This document shows, in pieces, positions 38,922 through 48,060 of a stretch of 64,000 nucleotides of DNA. Source of the DNA: Pseudoxanthomonas spadix (GTDB lineage: Bacteria > Pseudomonadota > Gammaproteobacteria > Xanthomonadales > Xanthomonadaceae); contig NZ_RDQN01000002.1 in NCBI RefSeq assembly GCF_003703395.1, positions 124,001 to 188,000 on the forward strand. The letters are read 5' to 3'. The position numbers and the translations under genes were made by a program. Each line of letters begins with the position of its first letter. The stretch's first letter is position 1. The notes beneath the pieces were generated by a model, which did no database searches, was not told the DNA's origin, and saw nothing but the letters and a program-made list of their open reading frames with translations.

Positions 38922-39388
38922 CCGTCGAGCTTGCTCAACAAGTAGTTCGGCTCGCCGATCCGGCCGATCAGGTCCAGCTGGGTTTCCAGCCAGTCCACGT
39001 GTTCTTCCTCCGAATCGAGGATCTCCACCAGCAGCTGGCGGCTGACGTAGTCGCCGACCGTCTCGCAGTAGGCCACCCCTTCGCGCAGCACCGGCAGCGC
39101 GTCCATCTCCAGCGCCAGGTCGCACTCGAGCAGCTCGCGCGGGTTTTCACCCACGCGCAGCTTGCCCAACGCCTGGAAATTGGGAAGCCCTTCGAGGAAC
39201 AGGATGCGGTCGGCCAGCTTGTCCGCATGCTTCATCTCGTCGATGGACTCGTTGTACTCGTGCTCGGCCAGTTCCTTCAGGCCCCAGTTCTTCAGCATCT
39301 TGGCGTGCAGGAAGTACTGGTTGATGGCAGTCAGCTCGTTGTAGAGGACCTTGTTGAGGAACTCGATGACCTTGGCGTCGCCCTTCAT
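38918..39388 (-). CDS. bfr: Bacterioferritin
   Basis: A 156-residue iron-storage protein with ferroxidase centre and haem. The haem ligand Met falls at residue 52 ([13 protein letters not shown]) when the ATG at 39388 is used; an extra ATG lies two codons upstream. The ferroxidase residues are visible in [10 protein letters not shown], the [10 protein letters not shown] stretch, and [19 protein letters not shown]. It ends NYLLSKLDG. It is paired with the bfd gene for iron release. The call is firm. Confidence 0.96.
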
Positions 39389-39499
39389 CGTCATGGCCTA
39401 TGCAGGTGATGGAATGCGCCGCAGGATACCGTGCCAGGCCGGACGATGCTGAAACCCCGATCGTGATCGCCTGTGCGTGCGCCCGGCGCCGCGCTAGGT

Positions 39500-39709
39500 T
39501 CAGGCGGCCGCCGCGTCGCTCACGACCGGCAGCGGAAGGGCCATCGCGGCGTGCTGTTCGGCCAGCAGACCGGCGGCCATGTCCAGACAACTGCCGCAGG
39601 TGCTGCCGCAGCCGGTGCGCATGGTCAGTTCGGAAACAGTCTTGCAGCCGTTGGCGGCGGCTTCGCGGATCTGGAGGTGGGTGACCCCGTTGCAGAGACA
39701 GACGTACAC
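39500..39709 (-). CDS. bfd: Bfd, bacterioferritin-associated ferredoxin
   Basis: A 69-residue [2Fe-2S] protein with the four ligand cysteines in MYVCLCNGVTHLQI and GCGSTCGSCLDMAAG. The fold and cysteine spacing (CxC...CxxC) are those of Bfd, which reduces bacterioferritin to mobilise iron. It is transcribed in the same direction as bfr, 111 bases away. A Fur-like site lies about 50-68 bases upstream of its start, consistent with expression under low iron. Confidence 0.95.
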   Translation of the reverse strand: MYVCLCNGVTHLQIREAAANGCKTVSELTMRTGCGSTCGSCLDMAAGLLAEQHAAMALPLPVVSDAAAA

Positions 39710-39758
39710 GGCAGTGGCTGGGCGCGACGGACCGGAATGGCCCGGGGCCTATTCAAAC

Positions 39759-39777
39759 GCGAATGCGAATGGTTGTC
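39759..39777. promoter_or_regulatory. Weak Fur-box-like sequence upstream of bfd
   Basis: GCGAAT-GCGAAT-G-GTTGTC follows the hexamer pattern of a Fur box (GATAAT-GATAAT-C-ATTATC) with roughly 12 of 19 matches. It sits about 50 bases upstream of bfd and overlaps the last two bases of rppH. Iron regulation of bfd is common, but the match is modest for a GC-rich genome. Confidence 0.3.
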
Positions 39778-40387
39778 AATTTCCAGAAGGCAGCGGACCT
39801 GAACCCTTCCGCCGACCACCGGAGCGGATGCGTGGGCGCTGGGCGCCGCGCGCCGCCGCGGACTCGATGACGCCCCGGTCCTGGCGCGGCTGCGGCACCG
39901 CCTGCAGCCCGGCCGCCAGCCGTGCCAACGGCGCCAGATGGTCCAGTGCACGGGCGTAGACGCCGCGCTTGAACATCACCACGTGCTCCATCGGATACCA
40001 GAAATCCACCCAGCGCCAATGGTCGAACTCGGGGGTCTCGGTCAGGTCCAGACGCACGTGGTGCTCCTCGCAGACCATTCGCAGCAGGAACCAGACCTGC
40101 TTCTGCCCGATGCACACATGGCGTTCGTGGCGGCGCACGGCGCGTTGCGGCAGCCGATAGCGCAGCCAGCCCGGGGTCGCGCCCAGTAACTCGACGTGCT
40201 CGGGCAGCAGGCCGGTTTCCTCGCGCAGTTCGCGGTACATGGCCTCGACCGGGGTCTCGTCCGTGTTCATGCCACCCTGCGGGAACTGCCAGCCATCCCG
40301 GCGCACCCGGCGCGCCCAGAACACTTTGCCTTGCGGATGCATCAACACGATGCCGACGTTGGGTCGGTAACCGTCCGGATCGATCAC
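39776..40387 (-). CDS. rppH: RppH, RNA pyrophosphohydrolase
   Basis: A 203-residue Nudix enzyme that removes pyrophosphate from mRNA 5' ends and triggers decay. The start is GTG at 40387 ([14 protein letters not shown]), with AGGAG 9 bases upstream; the frame continues upstream without homology. The Nudix box begins [17 protein letters not shown] and continues REETGL. The family motif [10 protein letters not shown] is intact. The C-terminal 40 residues are basic and extended relative to Escherichia coli (176 residues). The call is firm. Confidence 0.95.
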   Translation of the reverse strand: MIDPDGYRPNVGIVLMHPQGKVFWARRVRRDGWQFPQGGMNTDETPVEAMYRELREETGLLPEHVELLGATPGWLRYRLPQRAVRRHERHVCIGQKQVWFLLRMVCEEHHVRLDLTETPEFDHWRWVDFWYPMEHVVMFKRGVYARALDHLAPLARLAAGLQAVPQPRQDRGVIESAAARGAQRPRIRSGGRRKGSGPLPSGN

Positions 40388-40463
40388 GACGCGGACTCCT
40401 GAGAATCTACTGGAGCCGAATGTGCCATGCCTGCGCCGGCGCCTCAACCAGACAATCAGAAGA

Positions 40464-40492
40464 TTGACAGACGCCCTTCAGATATCCAGAAT
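40464..40492 (+). promoter_or_regulatory. Sigma-70 promoter of the tRNA-Met gene
   Basis: A perfect -35 TTGACA (40464-40469) is followed after 17 bases by CAGAAT (40487-40492), 4 of 6 with the -10 consensus. Transcription would begin about 40499, nine bases before the mature tRNA. The match and position make this the likely promoter. Confidence 0.65.
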
Positions 40493-40507
40493 TGCCGGTT
40501 CTCGCGC

Positions 40508-40584
40508 GGCTATGTAGCTCAGCCGGTTAGAGCACAGCACTCATAATGCTGGGGTCGGTGGTTCGAGTCCACCCATAGCCACCA
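40508..40584 (+). tRNA. tRNA-Met, anticodon CAT (elongator type)
   Basis: A 77-base tRNA including CCA. The acceptor arm pairs GGCTATG with CATAGCC. The D-arm is GCTC/GAGC, the anticodon stem CAGCA/TGCTG encloses the loop CTCATAA with anticodon CAT, and the T-loop is TTCGAGT. The sequence closely follows elongator tRNA-Met. It has no initiator-type unpaired first base. A tRNA-Ile with modified CAT is a minor alternative. Confidence 0.93.
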
Positions 40585-40616
40585 CTTCGCGCGAACCTGC
40601 AGTACAGGCAAAAAAG

Positions 40617-40640
40617 GCCCGCTTCCTGAGCGGGCTTTTT
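40617..40640 (+). terminator. Rho-independent terminator after tRNA-Met
   Basis: The stem GCCCGCT (40617-40623) pairs with AGCGGGC (40629-40635), with a 5-base loop, followed by TTTTT and preceded by a run of A. It is placed 33 bases after the tRNA end and could also act on the opposite strand. Confidence 0.9.
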
Positions 40641-40730
40641 CGTATCCGGGATACGGACCTTCCGAGGCACGCCACCCTGCACCTCGTCCGCTGGCACGGC
40701 AAATGGGCGGCAGACCTGGCAAGGATCCAA

Positions 40731-40892
40731 CTACAGTTCGTCAGGCGCGGCGTCAGGCGGCGGATTGCCCTGCGTCTGCGGGTCCGGCGCGACGCCCTTG
40801 CGCGCGTCCTGGCGCATTTCGAACCACATGCCGTTGAGGATGGCGAAGAAGCAGGCAAGGCTCACGCCCAGGATCCAAGCGAAGTACCACAT
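40731..40892 (-). CDS. cydX: CydX, small subunit of cytochrome bd oxidase
   Basis: A 53-residue membrane protein, MWYFAWILGVSLACFFAILN followed by GMWFE, which matches the CydX consensus MWYFAWILG...N-x-MWFE. It follows cydB by 15 bases on the same strand. The C-terminus is a longer polar tail (about 30 residues, Pro/Asp rich) than in Escherichia coli (37 residues in all). CydX is needed for stable assembly and haem retention of the oxidase. It is too short to be caught by a long-ORF scan. Confidence 0.95.
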   Translation of the reverse strand: MWYFAWILGVSLACFFAILNGMWFEMRQDARKGVAPDPQTQGNPPPDAAPDEL

Positions 40893-40907
40893 GGTGCAGC
40901 TCCTATG

Positions 40908-42050
40908 TCAGTAGGCGTTCGGGTTCTGGCCGATGCTGTCGGCGCCGACCTTGCCGCGCAGCACACGGTAGACCCAGGCGGTGTAGAGCAGCACGATCGG
41001 CAGCAACAGCACCACCGCGATCAGCATGATGAACAGCGTGGTGTGGCTGGAGGACGCATCCCACAGGGTCAGGCCGTGGCTCGGGTCGGAGGAGGACGGC
41101 AGCAGGAAGGGGAACACCGCCAGGCCCTCGGTCAGGATGATGCTGGCGATGCCCAGGCTGGAGGCCAGGAACGCTCGCCCCCCCTTGCCGCGCAGCAGCA
41201 GCACGCCACTGAGCAACATGCCCGCCACCCCCAGCACCGGGAAGATCCAGGTCCACGGCATGGCCTGGTAGCTGGCCATCCAGGAGGCATGCGCCACCTG
41301 CTTGAGCGCAGGGTTGGACGCGCCGGTGAGGTCCAGGCCGCTGGTCACCCGGTAGCCGTCGACGCCCAGGGCCATCCACACCCCGGCCAGCACGAACAGC
41401 ACCGCTGCGGCAAAGGCGGCCAGTGCACCGAGCTTGCCCGCGCGCACTGCAACCGGGCCATCGGTCTTGAGCACCAGCATGCCGGCGCCGTGCGCGGCCA
41501 GCATGGTCACACTGACCAGGCCGCAGACCAGCTGGAACGGCATCAGCAGGCCGAACAGGTTGCCTTCGTAGATCACCCGCAGGCCGTCGTCGAAATGGAA
41601 CGGCACGCCGACCACGACGTTGCCCATGGCCACCCCGAACACCAGTGCCGGCACGAAGCCGCCCACGAACAACGCCCAGTCCCAGACCGCGCGCCAGGTC
41701 GGATTTTCGACCTTGCTGCGAAACTTGAAGCCCACCGGACGCAGGATCAGCGCCACCAGGATCAGGAACATGGCCAGGTAGAAGCCGGAGAAGCTGACCG
41801 CGTAGAGGATCGGGAACGCAGCGAAGATCGCACCACCGCCGGTGATCAGCCACACCTGGTTGCCCTCCCAGACCGGGCCGATCACGTTGAGGGTCAGGCG
41901 GCGCTCGGCATCGGTGCGTGCCACGGCGGGCAGCAGCGTGCCCACGCCCAGGTCGAAGCCGTCGGCGATGGCAAAGCCGATCAGCAAAATGCCCAGCAGC
42001 AGCCACCAGATCAGGCGCAGGGTGTCGTAGTCGAGGGGAATGGCGTGCAT
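40908..42050 (-). CDS. cydB: CydB, cytochrome bd ubiquinol oxidase subunit II
   Basis: A 380-residue membrane subunit with about nine spans. The start at 42050 gives [20 protein letters not shown], the family N-terminus. [13 protein letters not shown] and [21 protein letters not shown] are recognisable family motifs. It begins 19 bases after the cydA stop. Together with CydA it reduces oxygen to water at very low oxygen concentrations using quinol. Length is standard. Confidence 0.97.
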   Translation of the reverse strand: MHAIPLDYDTLRLIWWLLLGILLIGFAIADGFDLGVGTLLPAVARTDAERRLTLNVIGPVWEGNQVWLITGGGAIFAAFPILYAVSFSGFYLAMFLILVALILRPVGFKFRSKVENPTWRAVWDWALFVGGFVPALVFGVAMGNVVVGVPFHFDDGLRVIYEGNLFGLLMPFQLVCGLVSVTMLAAHGAGMLVLKTDGPVAVRAGKLGALAAFAAAVLFVLAGVWMALGVDGYRVTSGLDLTGASNPALKQVAHASWMASYQAMPWTWIFPVLGVAGMLLSGVLLLRGKGGRAFLASSLGIASIILTEGLAVFPFLLPSSSDPSHGLTLWDASSSHTTLFIMLIAVVLLLPIVLLYTAWVYRVLRGKVGADSIGQNPNAY

Positions 42051-42069
42051 GTTGCGTGCTCCGTGGCCG

Positions 42070-43650
42070 TCAGACGGTGGGCGAGGTGGCCAGCGCACTG
42101 GCGGAGGGTTGGGAGGGGGCGCCGCCGCCGATGTAGTCGGTCGGGCCCTTCCTGATCAACTTGCGCATCAGCCAGATCTCGACCACCGCCAGGGTGGTGT
42201 AAAGCGCCGCGAAACCGCACAGCGAGAGCACGACCTCGTAGAGCTTCAGGCCCGAGGCGGCGAAGAAGGTCGGCAGGACGCCATCGATGATCCACGGCTG
42301 GCGGCCGTACTCAGCGATGATCCAGCCGGCCTCGATGGCCACCCAGGGCAGCAGCAGGCTCCATAGCGCCAGTTTCAGGAAGCCACGTTTTTGCTCGATC
42401 TTGTTGGTGGTCACGTACCAGAAGGCCACTGCGAAGAACACGATGAAATACAGGCCCAAGGCCACCATGATGCGGAAGGTCCAGAACATCGGCAGCACGT
42501 TGGGCACCGTGTCCAGGGCCGCCCTGGCGATCTCGCCGTCGGTGGCGTTGCCGATGTCATCGCGGTACTTCTTCAGTAGTAGGGCATGGCCCATGTCCTG
42601 CCACTTGGCCTCGAAGGTTGACCGGGCCTGCGCATCGCCGCGGTCGGCGCGCAGCGCCTGCAGCGCGGCGTAGGCATCCTGGCCGTTGCGGATACGCTGC
42701 TCGGCGCGGGCGACCAGGTCCTTGATGCCCGGCATCTGGGTGTTCAGCGAACGGGTGCCGATCAGGCCCATGACCCAGGGAATGTGGACTTCGGCCCGGT
42801 TGCGCTGGTTGGCCTGGTCGGGGATGGCGAACAGGTTGAACCCGGCCGGGGCAGGCTCGGTTTCCCACATGCCTTCCATCACCGCCAGCTTCATCTTCTG
42901 GTTCTCGCCGACCGTGTAGCCGCTCTCGTCACCGAGCACCACCACGCTCAGCGAGGCGGCCAGCCCGAAACTGGCGGCCACCGCCAGCGAGCGCTTGGCC
43001 AGCTCGACATGCTTGCCGCGCAGCAGGTACAGCGCACTGATCGCGGCCACGAACACCGCGCCGCACACGTAGCCGGCACTGACGGTATGCACGAACTTGG
43101 CCTGCGCCACCGGGTTGAACAGCACCGCGGCGAAGTCGGTCACCTCCATGCGCATGGTGTCCGGGTTGAAGCTGGCACCGGTCGGGAACTGCATCCAGCC
43201 ATTGGCGATCAGGATCCACAGCGCCGACAGGTTGGAGCCCAGCGCCACCAGCCAGGTCACCATCAGGTGCTGGACCCTGCTCAGCTTGTTCCAGCCGAAG
43301 AAGAACAGGCCGATGAAGCTGGCTTCCAGGAAGAACGCCATCAGCCCTTCGATCGCCAGCGGCGCGCCGAAGATGTCACCGACATATTGGCTGTAATAGG
43401 ACCAGTTGGTGCCGAACTGGAACTCCATGACCACCCCGGTGCCCACGCCCATGGCGAAGTTCAGGCCGAACAGCGAGCCCCAGAACAGGGTCATGCGTCG
43501 CCACACATCACGACCGGTCATCACGTAAATGCTTTCCATGATGGCCAGGAGGAAGGACAGGCCCAGCGTCAGCGGGACGAACAGGAAGTGATAGAGCGCA
43601 GTGAGCGCGAACTGCAGACGACTGAGTTCGACGATGGTCATGTCCGGCAT
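42070..43650 (-). CDS. cydA: CydA, cytochrome bd ubiquinol oxidase subunit I
   Basis: A 526-residue haem-bearing subunit. The start is at 43650 (or at 43641, nine bases inside); both place [20 protein letters not shown] near the N-terminus. Haem-binding regions are visible in LTALYHFLF and [11 protein letters not shown], with the quinol loop between 250 and 380 ([19 protein letters not shown]). The C-terminus has [12 protein letters not shown]. It is divergent from cydD, with an FNR box between. The length is near the usual 520. Confidence 0.97.
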   Translation of the reverse strand: MPDMTIVELSRLQFALTALYHFLFVPLTLGLSFLLAIMESIYVMTGRDVWRRMTLFWGSLFGLNFAMGVGTGVVMEFQFGTNWSYYSQYVGDIFGAPLAIEGLMAFFLEASFIGLFFFGWNKLSRVQHLMVTWLVALGSNLSALWILIANGWMQFPTGASFNPDTMRMEVTDFAAVLFNPVAQAKFVHTVSAGYVCGAVFVAAISALYLLRGKHVELAKRSLAVAASFGLAASLSVVVLGDESGYTVGENQKMKLAVMEGMWETEPAPAGFNLFAIPDQANQRNRAEVHIPWVMGLIGTRSLNTQMPGIKDLVARAEQRIRNGQDAYAALQALRADRGDAQARSTFEAKWQDMGHALLLKKYRDDIGNATDGEIARAALDTVPNVLPMFWTFRIMVALGLYFIVFFAVAFWYVTTNKIEQKRGFLKLALWSLLLPWVAIEAGWIIAEYGRQPWIIDGVLPTFFAASGLKLYEVVLSLCGFAALYTTLAVVEIWLMRKLIRKGPTDYIGGGAPSQPSASALATSPTV

Positions 43651-43707
43651 GGCAGCTGTGGCCCCTTGGAGTTGCCTGCAGGATGCCCTGCAATCGGGCT
43701 GCCGGCC

Positions 43708-43721
43708 TTGATCTGCATCAA
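43708..43721. promoter_or_regulatory. Perfect FNR box between cydABX and cydDC
   Basis: TTGAT-CTGC-ATCAA is an exact match to the FNR consensus TTGAT-N4-ATCAA. It is nearly central: its midpoint is about 65 bases from the cydA start and 62 from cydD. A -10-like CACAAT at 43745-43750 would place the box at about -42 of the cydD transcript, the class II activator position. An fnr-like gene lies 3.6 kb downstream. Confidence 0.8.
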
Positions 43722-43776
43722 CGTCCCGACAGGCGGCCAGGGTGCACAATCAGGCCTTCGTTGCTCGCCACCGGTC

Positions 43777-45459
43777 ATGCCCCAGCCTTCGCCCGATGCC
43801 CGCCAGCAGCTGCAGGCCCTTACCGCGCCGGTGCGCAGGCGGTTGCGCGTGGCAGGCGTGGCCACGGTGCTGGCCGGCATAGGACTGGCGGCCCAGGCCG
43901 GGCTGATCGCGCTGGCCGCGCAGCGGGTGCTGGTCCAGCACCTGCCGCTGGACCAGGTGCTGCCGCTGCTGCTGGCGCTGTGCGCGGTCGGCCTGGTCCG
44001 CGCCGGCCTGGCCTGGTCTGCGCGCCATTGCGCCGATGCGGCGGTGGAAACCCTGCGCCACCAGCTGCGTCTTTCCGTGGTGCGGCGCCTGCAGGCACGC
44101 GGGCCGCTGTGGCTGCGCCACCAGCGCGCCGGCGCCCTGGCCGAGCTGCCCGGCGCCCATGTCGATGCGCTGGACGGCTACGTCGGCGGCTTCCTGCTGG
44201 CACGGATGGAAGTCACCTGGGTGCCGCTGGTGCTGCTGGTGGCGGTGTTCTGGGTCGATCCGGTGGTCGGCGGCATCCTGTTGCTGACCCTGCCGCTGAT
44301 CCCGGTGTTCATGGCCCTGGTGGGCTGGGGCGCACAGGCCGCCAGCGAGCGCCAGCTCGATGCGCTGACCCGGATGGGCGCGCACTTTGCCGACCGCCTG
44401 CGTGGGCTGGGCCTGATCCGCCTGTACGGCCGCGCGCAGAGTGAACTGGAAGGCGTGCGCGCGGCCGCAGACGCGGTGCGCGAAGGCAGCCTGAAGGTAC
44501 TGCGCATCGCCTTCCTGTCCTCGGCGGTGCTGGAGTTCTTCGCCTCGATCGGGGTGGCGATGGTGGCGCTGTATCTGGGCCTGACCTACCTGGGCATGTT
44601 GCACATCCGCAGCGCGCCGCTGGACCTGGCCGCCGGACTGTTTTGCCTGCTGCTGGCACCGGAGGTCTACGCGCCGCTGCGCCGGCTGGCCGCGCACTAC
44701 CACGATCGCGCCAACGCGCTGGCCGCAATCACCCGGATCGATGCGGCGCTGGATCAAGCCGAGCAGGCCCCCCGCGAGGTGGCGCCCGGGGCCGATGCCG
44801 CAGGGACATTGCCACCCCAGGTCTGCGTGCAGGTGCGCGACCTGAGCCTGCGCCACGCCGGCGCCTCGCATCCGGTCCTGGAGCAGCTGTCCTTCGATCT
44901 GCACAGCGGTCAGCACATCGCGCTGGCCGGGCCCAGCGGCTGCGGCAAGAGCACCTTGCTGGAAGCCCTCGCCGGCTGGCTGCCGGCCGATGCCGGCCAG
45001 TTGCTGCGCAGCCAACACCTGCGCATCGGCTACGCGGCGCAGCGGCCGCACCTGTTCTGTGGCTCGATCGCCGACAACCTGCGCATTGCCGCGCCGCAGG
45101 CCAGTCAGGCGCAGCTGCACGCGGCGGCCGACGCGGCGCAGGTGATGGACTTCGTCCGGCAGCTGCCGCAGGGGCTGGACACGCGCATCGGTGAAGGCGG
45201 CTTCGGCCTGTCCGGCGGCCAGGCCCGCCGCGTCGCCCTGGCGCGTGTGCTGCTGCAGGATCCGCAGCTGTTGCTACTGGACGAGCCGACCGCGTTCCTG
45301 GATGCGCAGACCGAAGCGCGCCTGCTCGAGGCGCTGCTGCAGTTCGCCCGCGACCGTACCCTGGTCATCGCCACCCACAGCGAGGCGGTGATGGAACGTC
45401 TTGGCCAGGTGCTGTGGCTGCCGGACGGGCAGATGCGCCGCTTGCGGAAGGCCGCGTGA
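43777..45459 (+). CDS. cydD: CydD, ABC exporter subunit for cytochrome bd assembly
   Basis: A 560-residue ABC half-transporter. The N-terminal six-span domain (about 20-315) begins MPQPSPDARQQLQALTAP. The C-terminal nucleotide-binding domain has Walker A GPSGCGKSTL, signature LSGGQARRVALAR and Walker B LLLLDEPTAFLD. With CydC it exports thiols such as glutathione and cysteine and is needed for bd oxidase assembly. The GTG of cydC overlaps its stop by 4 bases. Confidence 0.95.
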   Translation: MPQPSPDARQQLQALTAPVRRRLRVAGVATVLAGIGLAAQAGLIALAAQRVLVQHLPLDQVLPLLLALCAVGLVRAGLAWSARHCADAAVETLRHQLRLSVVRRLQARGPLWLRHQRAGALAELPGAHVDALDGYVGGFLLARMEVTWVPLVLLVAVFWVDPVVGGILLLTLPLIPVFMALVGWGAQAASERQLDALTRMGAHFADRLRGLGLIRLYGRAQSELEGVRAAADAVREGSLKVLRIAFLSSAVLEFFASIGVAMVALYLGLTYLGMLHIRSAPLDLAAGLFCLLLAPEVYAPLRRLAAHYHDRANALAAITRIDAALDQAEQAPREVAPGADAAGTLPPQVCVQVRDLSLRHAGASHPVLEQLSFDLHSGQHIALAGPSGCGKSTLLEALAGWLPADAGQLLRSQHLRIGYAAQRPHLFCGSIADNLRIAAPQASQAQLHAAADAAQVMDFVRQLPQGLDTRIGEGGFGLSGGQARRVALARVLLQDPQLLLLDEPTAFLDAQTEARLLEALLQFARDRTLVIATHSEAVMERLGQVLWLPDGQMRRLRKAA

Positions 45460-47108
45460 ACCCGTTCGCCGCCCATCGCCGCGGCATTGCGCTGACCCTG
45501 GCGCTGCTCAGCCTGACCCTGCTGGCCGGTACCGCGCTGCTGGGGGTCGCCGGGCACTTTCTCACCGCCGCAGCGCTGGCCGGGACGGGCGCGCTCGGGT
45601 TCAACCTGTTCGGCCCCTCGGCCGGCATCCGCGGCCTGACCTTCGTGCGCATCCTCTCGCGCTACGGCGAAAAACTGGTCGGCCACGATGTCACCCTGCG
45701 GATCGGCCGCGACCTGCGGCTGGACTTCTTCCGCCGCGCGCTGCCGTTGGCACCGCTGGGCCTGGGACGGCTGCGCACCGGGGATTTGCTCAGCCAGCTG
45801 GTCGCCGACATCGAACGGGTCGAAGGCGGGCTGGTGCGCGCGTTCGGCCCGCTGCTGGCGTTGGGCCTGCTGGTGCTGGTGGCCTGCGCGGTCGCCGCGA
45901 TCGCCTTGCCGCTGGCCGGGCTGGTGCTGCTGGTGACCTGCCTGCTGCTGGGCGTGGTGCTGCCATGGGCGGCTGCGCGTGGCGCGCGCGCGCACGAGGC
46001 TGCCCGCGAACAGGCCCGCGCCACCGTGCGCGCCGACGTGCTCGATGCGGTGCAGGGCGCCACCGACCTGGCCGCGCTGCAGGCCGGCGACGGCTGGCTG
46101 GTCCGTATCGAGGCGGCCAGCCAGACGCTGGCGCGCTGCGAACGCCGGCGCAAGCAACGACTGGCCCTGGCTACCTTCGGCCACGGCGCGATCACGGCGA
46201 TCGCGCTGACCGCGATGTTGGGGCTTGTCCTGGCGGCCGCATCGACCGGTGCGGTGTCGGCGCCGGCCGCGGCGGGCCTGTTCTTCATGACCGTGGCCAC
46301 GCTGGAGGCCTGCGCCGGCGCGGCCCTGGCCTGGCGCGAACTGCATGCCGCGCGCGGCGCCTGGCAGCGCCTGCAGGGCACCGTCAGCGCCGCCCCGCCG
46401 GTGCGCGATCCGGCAACGCCCAGCCCCGTGCCCGCGCAGGGCAGCCTGGAACTGGTGCAGGTCGGTTTCCACTGGGCCGGCAGCAGCCAGCCGGTGCTGG
46501 ACGGTGCCAGCCTGCGCATCGCCCCCGGCCAGCGCATCGCCATCACCGGCGACAGCGGCGCCGGCAAGAGCTCGCTGCTGGCGCTGCTGCTGCGCCTGTG
46601 CGATCCGGATGCCGGCAGCGTGCGCTACGCCGGCATCGACCTGCGCTGCTTCGCCCAGGACGACTGGCATCGCCAGATCGCCTGGCTGCCGCAGGAGGCG
46701 CCGGTGTTCGCCGGCAGCGTGCGCGACAACCTGCGCCTGGGCGATGCGCAGGCCAATGACATGCGCCTGTGGCAGGTGCTCGAACAGGTGCGGCTGGACG
46801 CGCTGGTGCGCGGCCTGCCCGGCCAGCTCGACGCCTGGATCGGCGAACACGGCCGCACGCTCTCCGCCGGCCAGGCCCGCCGCATCGCCCTGGCCCGCGC
46901 CCTGCTGCGCGATGCCCCGATCCTGCTGCTGGACGAACCCACCGAAGGCCTGGACGTGGACACCGCCCAGGCACTGCTGGCCGACCTGGCCGAGGCCAGC
47001 CAGGGCCGCACCGTCATCGTGATCACCCATGACGCACTGCCCGTCGGCTGGGCCCAGGCCACCTGGCATCTGGCCGATGGTCGCCTGCAGGAAGCGATCA
47101 GTGCCTAG
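45456..47108 (+). CDS. cydC: CydC, ABC exporter subunit for cytochrome bd assembly
   Basis: A 550-residue ABC half-transporter starting at GTG 45456 (NPFAAHRRGIALTLALL), overlapping cydD by 4 bases. Six membrane segments occupy residues about 10-300, and LTFVRILSRYGEKLVGHDVT is a typical CydC motif. The ATPase domain has GDSGAGKSSLL, LSAGQARRIALARALL and LLLDEPTEGLD. It forms the heterodimer with CydD. Length is standard. Confidence 0.95.
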   Translation: MNPFAAHRRGIALTLALLSLTLLAGTALLGVAGHFLTAAALAGTGALGFNLFGPSAGIRGLTFVRILSRYGEKLVGHDVTLRIGRDLRLDFFRRALPLAPLGLGRLRTGDLLSQLVADIERVEGGLVRAFGPLLALGLLVLVACAVAAIALPLAGLVLLVTCLLLGVVLPWAAARGARAHEAAREQARATVRADVLDAVQGATDLAALQAGDGWLVRIEAASQTLARCERRRKQRLALATFGHGAITAIALTAMLGLVLAAASTGAVSAPAAAGLFFMTVATLEACAGAALAWRELHAARGAWQRLQGTVSAAPPVRDPATPSPVPAQGSLELVQVGFHWAGSSQPVLDGASLRIAPGQRIAITGDSGAGKSSLLALLLRLCDPDAGSVRYAGIDLRCFAQDDWHRQIAWLPQEAPVFAGSVRDNLRLGDAQANDMRLWQVLEQVRLDALVRGLPGQLDAWIGEHGRTLSAGQARRIALARALLRDAPILLLDEPTEGLDVDTAQALLADLAEASQGRTVIVITHDALPVGWAQATWHLADGRLQEAISA

Positions 47109-47231
47109 CTGTTGCGCGCGTCTTCAGCAGGCGCCGGTGCTGGGCAGACTGGTTTGTCGGCCCACCCAACTTCGCCGGCGCGATACCGCTCGCCGATTTC
47201 CAATCCACGCCAGCTGCATCCTTGTCAACCT

Positions 47232-47253
47232 GCGCCACCCGGCCAGGTGGCGC
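47232..47253. terminator. Stem-loop between cydC and the fnr gene
   Basis: GCGCCACC (47232-47239) pairs perfectly with GGTGGCGC (47246-47253) across a 6-base loop. It lies in the 184-base convergent gap between cydC and fnr. There is no T-run on either side, so a Rho-independent terminator is possible only in a weak sense. Confidence 0.35.
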
Positions 47254-47292
47254 GACCACCACCGCAGCGGGCTGTTGGCTTGCAGTCCCGCA

Positions 47293-48060
47293 TCACCCGC
47301 CCGCGGCGGCCAGAAGATCCAGCCTGCGGCGGTCCAGCAGGCGCACCGTGTGCGGATCGGGGGTGGCGATCAGGCCTTCACCGCGCAGCTTGGTAAAGCA
47401 GCGGCTCACCGTCTCGATGGTCAGGCCCAGGTAGTCGGCGATGTCGGTGCGGGTCATCGGCAGGGCGATGACCGCAGGGTCCAGCCCCTGGCGGGCGCGG
47501 CGCTGGGCCATGTCCTGCAGGAAGCCAGCCAGACGCTCCGGTGGTGTCATCCGGGCCAGTGCCATCAGCTTGTCGCGGGTGGCGTCCAGCTCGATGCAGG
47601 CGCGCTGCATCAGCTCGTGTTCCAGACCGGGGTGGGTCTGGCACAGCGTGCGCATGCCTTGGTGAGGGACCGCGCACAGGGTGCTGTCGGTGATCGCCTC
47701 GATGGTGTACCGGTAATGATCCGAGCCACTGAAGCCGATGTAGTCGCCCGGCATCAGGAAGCCGGCCACCAGCCGGCGGCCGTCGGCCAGGGTCCGGGTG
47801 CGGCGCAGGGCGCCGGTCTGCACGGTGAACACGTAGCGACGCTGCTCGCCTTCGCGGGCCAGCAGCTCGCCGGCGCGCAGCTGCAGATCACCGGTGAGTT
47901 GCTCCAGGGCCCTGGCCTGTTCGGCTGGCAGCGCAGAGCACACCGCCAGGTGGCGCACCAGGCAGACCCGGCAGCCGTGGCCGGCAACCGGCTCGCGCTC
48001 CTCGCCCACATCGTCCGCTGGCGGCTCGGAGGTATTGCGGTGGATACGCAGGCTGCTCAT
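47293..48060 (-). CDS. fnr: FNR-family oxygen-sensing transcription regulator
   Basis: A 255-residue Crp/Fnr protein. The start at 48060 (MSSLRIHRNTSEP) is taken; the frame is open 82 codons further. Candidate [4Fe-4S] ligands are C30, C33 and C41 in GCRVCLVRHLAVCS, plus C129 in DSTLCAVP. Spacing is CX2CX7C, not the CX2CX5C of Escherichia coli FNR. The recognition helix TIETVSRCF has the E-x-x-S-R pattern that reads TTGAT. It probably controls the FNR box at 43708. It faces cydC tail-to-tail. Confidence 0.92.
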   Translation of the reverse strand: MSSLRIHRNTSEPPADDVGEEREPVAGHGCRVCLVRHLAVCSALPAEQARALEQLTGDLQLRAGELLAREGEQRRYVFTVQTGALRRTRTLADGRRLVAGFLMPGDYIGFSGSDHYRYTIEAITDSTLCAVPHQGMRTLCQTHPGLEHELMQRACIELDATRDKLMALARMTPPERLAGFLQDMAQRRARQGLDPAVIALPMTRTDIADYLGLTIETVSRCFTKLRGEGLIATPDPHTVRLLDRRRLDLLAAAGG

